Below, piece after piece: positions 37,701-44,141 of a stretch of DNA of 64,000 bases (position 1 is its first letter; the number at the start of each line of letters is the position of its first letter). The DNA lies in the NCBI GenBank assembly GCA_902788805.1, contig CADALO010000003.1, positions 186,001 to 250,000 on the forward strand. The letters are read 5' to 3'. Position numbers and translations under genes: made by a program. Below the pieces are notes generated by a model. The model had not been told where the DNA came from, did no database searches, and worked only from the letters and a program-made list of their open reading frames with translations. Source of the DNA: an uncultured Bacteroidota bacterium (GTDB taxonomy: Bacteria > Bacteroidota > Bacteroidia > Bacteroidales > P3).

Positions 37701-38301
37701 CGGCTTCCGCAACGACGACGGCAGCCGCACTCCCTTGCAGTGGGGCAACCTTAACAAAAACATCTACATTGACCCCGTCAGCAAGAACTCAGGCGACGTG
37801 CAGCGGCAGACCTTTATCCTCCTCTCCAACCAGAAAGTTGTTGAGGGCGACACTGCCACAGCCGTCAAACTGCTCGAAATGAGCGAGGAGTTCTTCCCCA
37901 AGTCCAACTTCCCCAACGACCGCTTCGCTATGATGACCCTCTTCGCCTACAAGAATGTCGGCAACGAGGTCAAGGCTTACGACTTAGTCTGCGACATTTT
38001 CGACTACTACACGCAGCAGCTCACCTACGCCAAACAGCTGACGCAAAACAAATCGACCAACGCCGACCGACTGCTGGCCGACGCCTGCTACTTCCTCTAT
38101 CAGGTCGTACAGATGCGCAACCACGGCGTGATGCGCAGCCCGTTCACCAACCAGGCCGAAGTGCCCCTCACCGAAGCCGGCGAACAGCAATACCTTGCCG
38201 CCAGCCCCGACAATGCACAAAGGCTCAAGGCTGTCGACGATTTTGCCGCCAGCTCGGCCTTCCAGAACGAGGTGTTGCCGCTCATCAATACTATGCGATA
38301 A
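34798..38301 (+). CDS. DUF2723 (TMEM260-like) polytopic membrane protein
   Basis: This 1167-residue protein has an N-terminal DUF2723 domain: ASWWDCGEYIATAFKVQVGH and PPGAPTFQIFGRLFSLF (about residues 35-75), with the acidic site typical of GT-C glycosyltransferases facing the periplasm. About a dozen or more membrane helices run to residue 700, followed by a soluble C-terminal half of about 460 residues with tetratricopeptide-like helices near the end. Homologues include eukaryotic TMEM260, a protein O-mannosyltransferase. In Bacteroidota a role in protein or envelope glycosylation is likely but not shown. A good terminator follows. Confidence 0.9.
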   Translation: MDKSLKQYHLVNNAIGWLIGIIACAVYIMTAEATASWWDCGEYIATAFKVQVGHPPGAPTFQIFGRLFSLFTDPYHAAFAVNVMSAVASGLGIMFLYWTITLLGKKLIKPEELALNNSKVWAVFGSGVVGALAYTFTDTYWFSAVEGEVYAMSSFFTAVVFWAILKWEEQADDKHSLRWLILISFLVGMAIGVHLLNLLTIPAIVYVVYFKKYPKTTLKGFAISGLISLVILAAVLWGVIPGIVNLSCDFDVFFVNKLHLGFNSGTVVFFLLIALFIVWGVWNNSHFTRPGKTVNIIVISVIFVLLFAAKVGAGTFSFGFFVVLVLLGVVSYFIVKGKNREVTNAALMSLLLLVVGYSTFFILVIRANTNTPLNENAPKDAVAMRAYLGREQYGSTPLLTGPYYTAGNPIDSKNDYAKYIRTTDAEGRDYYKVASYAQEFIFNENHTGFFPRMYSADNSGGRQHPLYYRYWAGDPPVGQKPTFAQNMTFFHRYQMGWMYWRYFMWNFAGRQNDIQGHHFDDNKGMQDVHYPTVNVTDGNWICGIDYVDEARLGSQKNLPDTLANNKARNKYYMLPLLLGMLGLIYHCIKNRKDAFVVFLMFFMTGLAIAIYLNMPPRQPRERDYAFVGSFYFFSVWIGLGVYALYDWLSTKFEKKERNGYLIAGALCVLLGFLFNGAAFILTLIGVVLLIVSVVRLPKAVAMPLAFVLSMSVPVILGAENWDDHDRSQKTAARDFAKNYLGLADKNSVVITFGDNDTFPLWYIQEVEGWRTDVRILNYTLSGMHWYVEQLYNKLYDSDPLPFTFPKEMYGLGYEIYVYNPDGPRMEVTDALQTVVDNRRQYVRRDRGADSVVYLPTNKFKITLNKPKLVENGIITPEIAETMPDYIAFDVNIPRRGYLTRNEMMMLDFLGTNRFERPVSIMHTSYISEVFPVVNNYSIDDGMLSLLVPYPVSGGQYIYSERTADYFINGFRNDDGSRTPLQWGNLNKNIYIDPVSKNSGDVQRQTFILLSNQKVVEGDTATAVKLLEMSEEFFPKSNFPNDRFAMMTLFAYKNVGNEVKAYDLVCDIFDYYTQQLTYAKQLTQNKSTNADRLLADACYFLYQVVQMRNHGVMRSPFTNQAEVPLTEAGEQQYLAASPDNAQRLKAVDDFAASSAFQNEVLPLINTMR

Positions 38302-38322
38302 AAAGAATAACACTAACTTTTC

Positions 38323-38355
38323 AAGGTGCTTCGGAATCCCCGAAGCACCTTTTTT
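38323..38355 (+). terminator. Rho-independent terminator of the DUF2723 gene
   Basis: AAGGTGCTTCGG pairs perfectly with CCGAAGCACCTT around loop AATCC, followed by TTTTT. It lies 22 bp after the stop codon. Confidence 0.92.
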
Positions 38356-38374
38356 ATTACCCTTCCGTCCCCAA

Positions 38375-38489
38375 TCACTCCCACATTAACGCATTTGCGC
38401 ATTCCCACACTTCCCATCATTCGTCCCTCTCACTCCCTTACCACTTCCTTATCACTCCCTTGTCACTCCCCTATCACTCCTTTTTGGGG
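38375..38489. repeat. CACTCCCTTAT-type degenerate tandem tract
   Basis: Units such as CACTCCCTTAC, CACTTCCTTAT, CACTCCCTTGT and CACTCCCCTAT recur at about 10-12 bp spacing. The tract runs to the GCAGGCA hairpin and phased element copy 4. Confidence 0.65.
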
Positions 38490-38507
38490 GCAGGCAGGGA
38501 TGCCTGC
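38490..38507. repeat. GCAGGCA-GGGA-TGCCTGC hairpin next to phased element copy 4
   Basis: The same perfect 7-bp stem as at 29258-29275, again ending seven bases left of a phased element. Confidence 0.8.
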
Positions 38508-38513
38508 GCTTCC

Positions 38514-38655
38514 GGACCAACACTGGTCGTTGTACAATATATGTACAATAGTTGTACAATACTTGTACAATTGTAAACGTACAAATATTGTACAAGTATT
38601 GTACATATATATTGTACAAGTATTGTACATATATTGTACAACGACCGGAGTTGGT
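38514..38655. repeat. Phased GTAC palindromic element, copy 4 (extended right arm)
   Basis: It begins GGACCAACACTGGTCG and ends CGACCGGAGTTGGTA. GTAC starts at 38532, 38543, 38554 and 38565 on the left, then 38579, 38590, 38601, 38614, 38625 and 38636 on the right. The right arm has two more units than the left, with one 13-bp step that suggests a partial duplication. It lies 69 bp left of the promoter box of the gene at 38755. Confidence 0.9.
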
Positions 38656-38698
38656 ATGGCGAAATTGTGACGGTAGCACGAAAAAAAACTTAACTTTT

Positions 38699-38731
38699 TT
38701 TGCTGTAATTGCTTCTTTTTGCATAATTTTG
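38699..38731 (+). promoter_or_regulatory. Bacteroidota promoter (TTTG and TAnnTTTG) of the small basic protein gene
   Basis: TTTG at 38699-38702 and TAATTTTG at 38724-38731 are separated by 21 bp, close to the consensus -33/-7 spacing. The start codon is at 38755. Confidence 0.65.
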
Positions 38732-38754
38732 CAAAAAATTATAACAGGCATAAA

Positions 38755-39000
38755 ATGAAAAAGAAGAAGACCACAAAGAAGGCTAAAAAGATTACTATTA
38801 GTATTGCAGCACGTGATTATGAGAAACTTACGCTGCTGGCTAAGTCGCAGCGCTCGTCACGACCCGTCGTTGCACGAAGGCTTATAAAATCTCAACTTGC
38901 GCTCGTTACGATGGAGAAACAGGCCAAAAACGCCGAAAACCAGCTCGGCTTGTTCGATACTCTGCAGCTCGACATCCTTGGCGGCGTCGGGAAGGCTTGA
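38755..39000 (+). CDS. Small basic protein with a ribbon-helix-helix-like core
   Basis: The 81-residue protein has a very basic start (MKKKKTTKKAKKITIS), then ITISIAARDYEKLTLLAKSQ, which looks like the strand-helix of a ribbon-helix-helix DNA-binding fold, then RPVVARRLIKSQLALV as a second helix, and a C-terminal tail. DNA binding is an inference from charge and pattern. I chose the start at 38755 because the longer frame to 38719 overlaps the promoter. It lies between a phased GTAC element and atpB. Confidence 0.65.
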   Translation: MKKKKTTKKAKKITISIAARDYEKLTLLAKSQRSSRPVVARRLIKSQLALVTMEKQAKNAENQLGLFDTLQLDILGGVGKA

Positions 39001-39064
39001 GCGGTGAATTTCTTGTTCAATATTATTTTTCGAGAAACCCTTTAGTTTTTTCAAACTTTTTTCG

Positions 39065-39072
39065 TATATTTG
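39065..39072 (+). promoter_or_regulatory. TAnnTTTG promoter box of atpB
   Basis: TATATTTG followed by C is an exact match, 44 bp upstream of the atpB start, so atpB has its own promoter. Confidence 0.7.
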
Positions 39073-39115
39073 CCTGTTAAATCTAATATGGTTTTGTATA
39101 TATAATGATTTTGTA

Positions 39116-40270
39116 ATGAAACGTTTATCTATATTATTTGTCGTTTTTCCGCTGTTGGCTTTTATGTTTGCCGCCTGCTCGTCGCCCGAAAAGGAGACCA
39201 TCGACTCGGGTTCGATCATTATCGGACACGTCACCGACTCGCATACGTGGCACATCTGTGACTACAAGTCTAAGGACGGCACGGAGCACGCTGTGGCAAT
39301 CAACCTGCCCATCATCCTTATTGACGAAGGCCACCTCGAGGTCTTCTCTTCCAAGCATTTCCACCACGGACACGCTGTCTATCAGGGCAAGAATCACACC
39401 TATGCATTGATTGGCGGAGGCCTTGAGAAGGAGGAGGTTGTTTGCGTGGAAAAAGCTGATTTTGAGAAGCCTCCTTATATCGCCGAGCCTGTCGAGGTGG
39501 GCGAAGAACTCTATCTAAAGTTGAAGGACGACGAGGGCAATGTGCTGAAACCCATTGATATTTCCATTACCAAGACGGCTGCTGCCATCATTATTGCTGT
39601 TACTCTGCTGATAATCATTATTCTGGCTTCGGCCAAGAAGTACAAAGTGCGCAATGGTGCTCCGCACGGTATGCAGTCGCTTATCGAACTGCTGGTGCTG
39701 CACGTGCGTGACGGCATCGTCGAGCCCATCCTGGGTCACAATACACGCCGTTTCCTGCCCTATCTGCTCACGCTGTTCTTCTTCATCTTCTTCTGCAACA
39801 TTCTGGGACTGATACCAATATTCCCTGCCGGTGCCAACATCACAGGCAACATTGCTGTGACGGCAATTCTGGCACTCATAACCTTCATTATCACCAACTT
39901 CAACGGAAACAAGCACTATTGGAAGGACATCTTCAACACTCCCGGCGTTCCGGCCTGGCTTAAGATTTTCCCGCTGATGCCCGTTGTCGAGCTGGTGGGT
40001 GTGTTCACCAAGCCTATAGTGCTGATGATCCGACTGTTTGCCAATATGACAGCCGGCCATATCGTGATTCTGGGCTTTGTGGTCATCATCTTCATTCTGA
40101 GTAACACCCTCGGAATGGCCGTTGGAGGCGCTGTATCGGTAGTGTCGGTGGTCTTTGCAGTGTTTATCAGTCTGTTGGAATGTCTGGTGGCTTACATCCA
40201 AGCGTTCGTCTTCACGATGCTCTCTGCCCTCTATATCAGTATGGCCGTTGAGGAACCTGAAGAAGCGTAA
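39116..40270 (+). CDS. atpB: F1Fo ATP synthase subunit a
   Basis: The 384-residue protein has the Bacteroidota-type long N-terminus: a signal sequence (MKRLSILFVVFPLLAFMFAA) followed by Cys21, then IIIGHVTDSHTWHI. The membrane domain (about residues 155-380) contains the essential Arg in IRLFANMTAGHIV, through which protons pass between subunit a and the c-ring. Together with the c-ring it forms the proton path of ATP synthase in the inner membrane. Unusually, atpE and atpF do not follow: a heptamer array and pgk come next. The lipobox-like AAC after the signal is also noteworthy. Confidence 0.93.
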   Translation: MKRLSILFVVFPLLAFMFAACSSPEKETIDSGSIIIGHVTDSHTWHICDYKSKDGTEHAVAINLPIILIDEGHLEVFSSKHFHHGHAVYQGKNHTYALIGGGLEKEEVVCVEKADFEKPPYIAEPVEVGEELYLKLKDDEGNVLKPIDISITKTAAAIIIAVTLLIIIILASAKKYKVRNGAPHGMQSLIELLVLHVRDGIVEPILGHNTRRFLPYLLTLFFFIFFCNILGLIPIFPAGANITGNIAVTAILALITFIITNFNGNKHYWKDIFNTPGVPAWLKIFPLMPVVELVGVFTKPIVLMIRLFANMTAGHIVILGFVVIIFILSNTLGMAVGGAVSVVSVVFAVFISLLECLVAYIQAFVFTMLSALYISMAVEEPEEA

Positions 40271-40274
40271 AGAG

Positions 40275-40351
40275 CGGAGAACGGAGAACGGAGAACGGAG
40301 AATGGAGAACGAAGAATGGAGAACGGAGAGCGGAGAACGGAGAACGGAGAA
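40275..40351. repeat. CGGAGAA heptamer array (11 units) after atpB
   Basis: Eleven consecutive 7-bp units, seven of them exactly CGGAGAA and the rest with one change, start five bases after the atpB stop. The same unit occurs inside the glycosyltransferase and YgiQ genes. Confidence 0.9.
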
Positions 40352-40437
40352 CCCCTTTTAACCTTTTAAACCTTTTAAACCCTTTAACCCTTTTAACCCT
40401 TTAACCCTTTAAACCTTTAAACCCCTTAAAACCCCTA
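40352..40437. repeat. CCTTTTAAA-type tandem tract upstream of pgk
   Basis: Units CCTTTTAAA, CCCTTTAA and CCCTTTTAA repeat at 8-9 bp pitch and end seven bases before the pgk start codon. No TAnnTTTG box is visible between atpB and pgk. Confidence 0.75.
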
Positions 40438-40444
40438 TACGATT

Positions 40445-41641
40445 ATGAAATCAATTAAAGATGTGAACTTCAAAGGCCGCAAGGTCCTTCTTCGCGTCGA
40501 CTTCAACGTTCCTGTCGACGACAACAAGAATATCACCGACGACACCCGTATGCGTGAGTCGATGCCCACTATCAACAAACTCCTGGCAGACGGTGCTGCA
40601 ATCATTATTATGGCCCACTTCGGACGTCCCAAGAAAGGCGGTTTCGAACCTGAATTCACGCTGGCACCCGTGGCCAAACACCTTGAGGAACTGACCGGCC
40701 GTCCAGTCAAGTTCACCCAGGCTCTGTTGGGCAGCGGTGAACCCGAGGCAATGGCTGCCGCTCTGAAAGACGGCGAGGTTATGCTGCTCGAGAACATCCG
40801 CTTCTATCCCGGCGAAACCAAAGGCGATGTGGCTCTGGCTGAACAGCTGTCGAAACTCGGCGACTGCTACATCAACGACGCTTTCGGCGCCGCTCACCGC
40901 GAGCACAGCTCGACGGCTGTCATCGCCAAGTTCTTCCCTAACGATAAGTACTTCGGTTTCCTGATGGAGAACGAGGTCCGCAACCTCGAGAAGTTGATGC
41001 AGAATCCTCCGCGTCCCTTCACCGCCATCATTGGTGGCAGCAAGGTCAGCAGCAAGATCGGCATCCTCGAGAATCTGCTCGACAAGGTTGACAATATGAT
41101 CATCATCGGCGGTATGCGCTACACCTTCACCAAGGCTCTCGGCGGCAAGATCGGCAACTCCATCTGCGAGGACGACAAACTCGACCTGGCCAAGGAGCTG
41201 ATGCGCCGTATGGACGAGAAGGGTGTGAAGTACTATCTGCCCGTCGACAGCGTTATCGGCGACAAGTTCGGCAACGACGCCAACACGCAGATTGTCCCCA
41301 GCGGCGAAGTGCCCGACGGTTGGGAGAGTATGGACTGCGGTCCCGAGAGCTGCAAGGCTATCCGCGACATCATTATGGGCAGCAAGACCATCCTCTGGAA
41401 CGGTCCTGCCGGTGTCTTTGAGCTCGACACCTTCGCCAAGGGTACGCGCGACATCGCTCAGAGTGTTGCTGACGCCTGCAAGCAGGGTTGCTTCGCAGCC
41501 GTTGGCGGTGGCGACTCGGTGGCCGCTGTCAAGCAGATGCACCTGGCCGACCAGATGAGCTATGTCTCCACCGGTGGCGGCGCAATGCTCGAATACCTTG
41601 AAGGCAAAGTCCTGCCCGGCATCAAGGCCATCCAGGACTAA
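40445..41641 (+). CDS. pgk: Phosphoglycerate kinase
   Basis: The 398-residue cytoplasmic enzyme makes ATP and 3-phosphoglycerate from 1,3-bisphosphoglycerate. It has the substrate-binding signature RVDFNVPVDD near residue 18, AHFGRPK near 58, the hinge FGAAHREHSS near 145, and the nucleotide site GGSKVSSKIGIL and GGGDSVAAVKQ near the C-terminus. Length and motifs are typical. It is not adjacent to other glycolytic genes. The leader is a pyrimidine-rich tandem tract rather than a ribosome binding site, and a good terminator follows. Confidence 0.97.
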   Translation: MKSIKDVNFKGRKVLLRVDFNVPVDDNKNITDDTRMRESMPTINKLLADGAAIIIMAHFGRPKKGGFEPEFTLAPVAKHLEELTGRPVKFTQALLGSGEPEAMAAALKDGEVMLLENIRFYPGETKGDVALAEQLSKLGDCYINDAFGAAHREHSSTAVIAKFFPNDKYFGFLMENEVRNLEKLMQNPPRPFTAIIGGSKVSSKIGILENLLDKVDNMIIIGGMRYTFTKALGGKIGNSICEDDKLDLAKELMRRMDEKGVKYYLPVDSVIGDKFGNDANTQIVPSGEVPDGWESMDCGPESCKAIRDIIMGSKTILWNGPAGVFELDTFAKGTRDIAQSVADACKQGCFAAVGGGDSVAAVKQMHLADQMSYVSTGGGAMLEYLEGKVLPGIKAIQD

Positions 41642-41657
41642 CTGTTGAATAACTCAC

Positions 41658-41692
41658 AAAGGGCAGGATCGGTAACCAATCCTGCCTTTTTC
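41658..41692 (+). terminator. Rho-independent terminator of pgk
   Basis: AAAGGGCAGGAT pairs with ATCCTGCCTTTT around a nine-base loop, followed by further T residues. It ends 13 bp before the YgiQ start. Confidence 0.85.
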
Positions 41693-41704
41693 CGTTATCT
41701 GTCT

Positions 41705-43492
41705 ATGGCGCATTTCTTACCTATAACGTTGGATGAGGTGAAGCGGCTTGGGTGGTCGCAGGTGGATGTCGTGCTTGTCACGGGTGACGCCTATATCGAC
41801 CATCCGGCGTTCGGTACTGCCGTTATTGGGCGAACGCTCGAGGCGGCAGGATACAAGGTGGCTATCATTCCGCAGCCCAACTGGAGGGACGACTTGCGCG
41901 ACTTCCGCAAGTTCGGTGCTCCGCGCCTGTTTTTTGGTGTAACGGCAGGGGCGATGGACTCGATGGTGAACCACTATACCGCTGCCCGCCGTCTGCGCCA
42001 CGACGACGCCTATACCCCAGGCGGTCAGGCAGGCTTCCGTCCCGACAGAGCGACATACGTCTATTCGCGCATCCTCAAGCAACTATACCCCGATACGCCG
42101 GTCATCATTGCCGGCATTGAGGCTTCGATGCGGCGTCTGGCGCACTACGACTACTGGGACGACAAGCTGTTTCCCAGCATCTTGGCCGATACACCTGCCG
42201 ACCTGCTCAACTACGGGATGGGGGAGAGGACAACCCTCAAAATAGCACAGCTACTAAACGAAGGCAAAGGTATAGAGGCCTGCTACGAGTTGCCGCAAGT
42301 GGCGTATAGAGTGGAGAACGGAGAGCGGAGAACGGAGAACTGGGAATGCATTGAGCTGCACTCGTTTGAGGAGTGCCAGAAGAGCAAGCGGAAACAGGCT
42401 GAGAACTATCATATCATTGAGCAGGAAAGCAACAAGATAGAGTGCGCCGTGCTGGTGCAAAGGCACGGTGACTGCTATGTCGTTGTCAACCCACCCGAGC
42501 CGCCGATGACGACCGAGGAGATCGACGCAAGCTTCGACCTGCCGTATATGCGACTGCCGCATCCGAAATATAAGAAGCGTGGCCCCATCCCGGCCTTCGA
42601 GATGATAAAGAACTCCGTCAACATACACCGCGGCTGTTTCGGCGGCTGCTCGTTCTGCACCATCAGCGCCCATCAAGGCAAGCAGATAGCCTCACGTAGC
42701 GAGCGCTCTATCCTTGCCGAAATCAAGAAGATGTCCGAGAGCGACGACTTCCACGGGGTGCTCAGCGACCTCGGCGGGCCGTCGGCAAATATGTGGCAGA
42801 TGAGTGGCAAAAACAAGGAGTTGTGCCGCAAATGCAGCCGTTACAGTTGCATCCACCCCACGTTGTGCCGCAACCTACAGAGCGACCATAGGCCGCTGAT
42901 GGACCTATATCGCAAGGTGGCAGCGATGCCGGGTATCAAGCACGTTTACATAGGCAGCGGTATACGCTGCGACCTTTTCAGCAACGAGAACCGCGGCTGG
43001 GAATACTTTCGCGAGGTGGTGCTGCACCACGTCAGCGGTCGACTCAAAGTGGCACCTGAACATACCTCGTCGGCGGTACTGAAGTTTATGCGAAAGCCCG
43101 ACTTTGACCTCTTCATTAGAACCAAACAGCAGTTTGACGAGATATGCCGCAAGTCGGGATTGCGCTACCAGCTGATACCATATTTCATCAGTTCGCACCC
43201 GGGCTGCCGCCTCAAGGATATGGCCGACCTCGCGGTGCAGATGCAGCGGATGGGCTACCGCTTGGAGCAGATACAGGACTTCACGCCCACGCCGATGACG
43301 CTCTCCACCGAAATGTACTACACCGGCATCAATCCCGACACGATGGAGCCAGTATTTGTTGCCCGTCAACCCAATGAGAAGCAGCAGCAGCGTCAAATGT
43401 TCTTCTACTACAAACGCGAGGAGCAGCCCGCCATCCGCCAGTCGCTGCGCAACGCCCATCTCGACCAATACATCAAGCAGTTGAAACTTTAA
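41705..43492 (+). CDS. YgiQ family radical SAM protein with a repeat-derived insertion
   Basis: The 595-residue protein starts MAHFLPITLDEVKRLGWSQV, the usual YgiQ N-terminus. The radical SAM cluster motif is RGCFGGCSFC (CX3CX2C, about residue 310), followed by the family's C-terminal domain with DFTPTPMTLSTEMYYTG. The reaction of YgiQ is unknown. Around residues 202-213 the sequence VENGERRTENWE is encoded by four CGGAGAA-type heptamers and interrupts the otherwise family-like region before IELHSFEEC. The longer frame starting at 41645 runs through the pgk terminator and was rejected. Confidence 0.92.
   Translation: MAHFLPITLDEVKRLGWSQVDVVLVTGDAYIDHPAFGTAVIGRTLEAAGYKVAIIPQPNWRDDLRDFRKFGAPRLFFGVTAGAMDSMVNHYTAARRLRHDDAYTPGGQAGFRPDRATYVYSRILKQLYPDTPVIIAGIEASMRRLAHYDYWDDKLFPSILADTPADLLNYGMGERTTLKIAQLLNEGKGIEACYELPQVAYRVENGERRTENWECIELHSFEECQKSKRKQAENYHIIEQESNKIECAVLVQRHGDCYVVVNPPEPPMTTEEIDASFDLPYMRLPHPKYKKRGPIPAFEMIKNSVNIHRGCFGGCSFCTISAHQGKQIASRSERSILAEIKKMSESDDFHGVLSDLGGPSANMWQMSGKNKELCRKCSRYSCIHPTLCRNLQSDHRPLMDLYRKVAAMPGIKHVYIGSGIRCDLFSNENRGWEYFREVVLHHVSGRLKVAPEHTSSAVLKFMRKPDFDLFIRTKQQFDEICRKSGLRYQLIPYFISSHPGCRLKDMADLAVQMQRMGYRLEQIQDFTPTPMTLSTEMYYTGINPDTMEPVFVARQPNEKQQQRQMFFYYKREEQPAIRQSLRNAHLDQYIKQLKL
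42313..42340. repeat. CGGAGAA heptamer array (4 units) inside ygiQ
   Basis: Four consecutive GGAGAAC-type units, one with a single change, lie in frame within the radical SAM gene. Confidence 0.88.
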
Positions 43493-43514
43493 CCTTAACC
43501 TTAAATTTAACCTT

Positions 43515-44015
43515 ATGACACTTCACATTTTTGCATCGCGTCTTGTTATCGCCCTTGTGTGCGGCATACTGATTGGCCTTGAGCGGCAGTTGCGTCAGCG
43601 CAGTGCAGGTCTGACCACCAATTCGCTTGTTTCGGTGGGAGCCTGCATCTTCATCCTAATCTCTGAAACGGTAATCTCGAATGCCATTGCCGGAGGCGGA
43701 CTGGTCAACAACGACAACTTGCGTGTATTGGCCCAGATTGTAACTGGCATAGGCTTTCTCGGTGCAGGTGTGATACTGCGTGACGGCTTCACCATCCACG
43801 GTCTCAACTCAGCCGCCACGCTGTGGTGCTCTGCCGCTGTGGGTTCGCTGTGCGGCTACGGTTTCTGGCGCGAAGCCATTATTGCTGTGTCGGTGATACT
43901 CTTCATCAACTGGATACTCAAGTTTATAGAGCATTACCTTGAAAACCACCAGAAAGACAGTCCATATGCCGATCCCTACGAGAAGAAGGAGAGCAAGAAG
44001 CAGGACGAGAAGTGA
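43515..44015 (+). CDS. MgtC/SapB family membrane protein
   Basis: The 166-residue protein has four to five membrane helices and the MgtC N-terminal pattern RLVIALVCGILIGLERQLRQ, followed by AGLTTNSLVSVGAC and GIGFLGAGVIL. The C-terminus is short, charged and lysine-rich, without the ACT-like domain of classical MgtC. MgtC proteins affect ATP synthase activity and magnesium adaptation; the function here is not known. The start is preceded by AACCTT repeats (43490-43514), with 22 bp after YgiQ. Confidence 0.9.
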   Translation: MTLHIFASRLVIALVCGILIGLERQLRQRSAGLTTNSLVSVGACIFILISETVISNAIAGGGLVNNDNLRVLAQIVTGIGFLGAGVILRDGFTIHGLNSAATLWCSAAVGSLCGYGFWREAIIAVSVILFINWILKFIEHYLENHQKDSPYADPYEKKESKKQDEK

Positions 44016-44141
44016 ACATCTGCGGCGCGCTGCCTGCTCTGGCATTTTAGGATAGTCTCAAGGAATATCTATGTTAAATAATGTTAAATTATTTATCTTT
44101 TGCAGCAAAAACAGCGGTTTCTGTGACTATACTAATAAATA

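Noticed and set aside
38514-38655. Small proteins with LYKYCTYIVQ repeats across phased elements
   Set aside because: They are translations of the 11-mer array in several frames and both strands, with no signal, start context or family.
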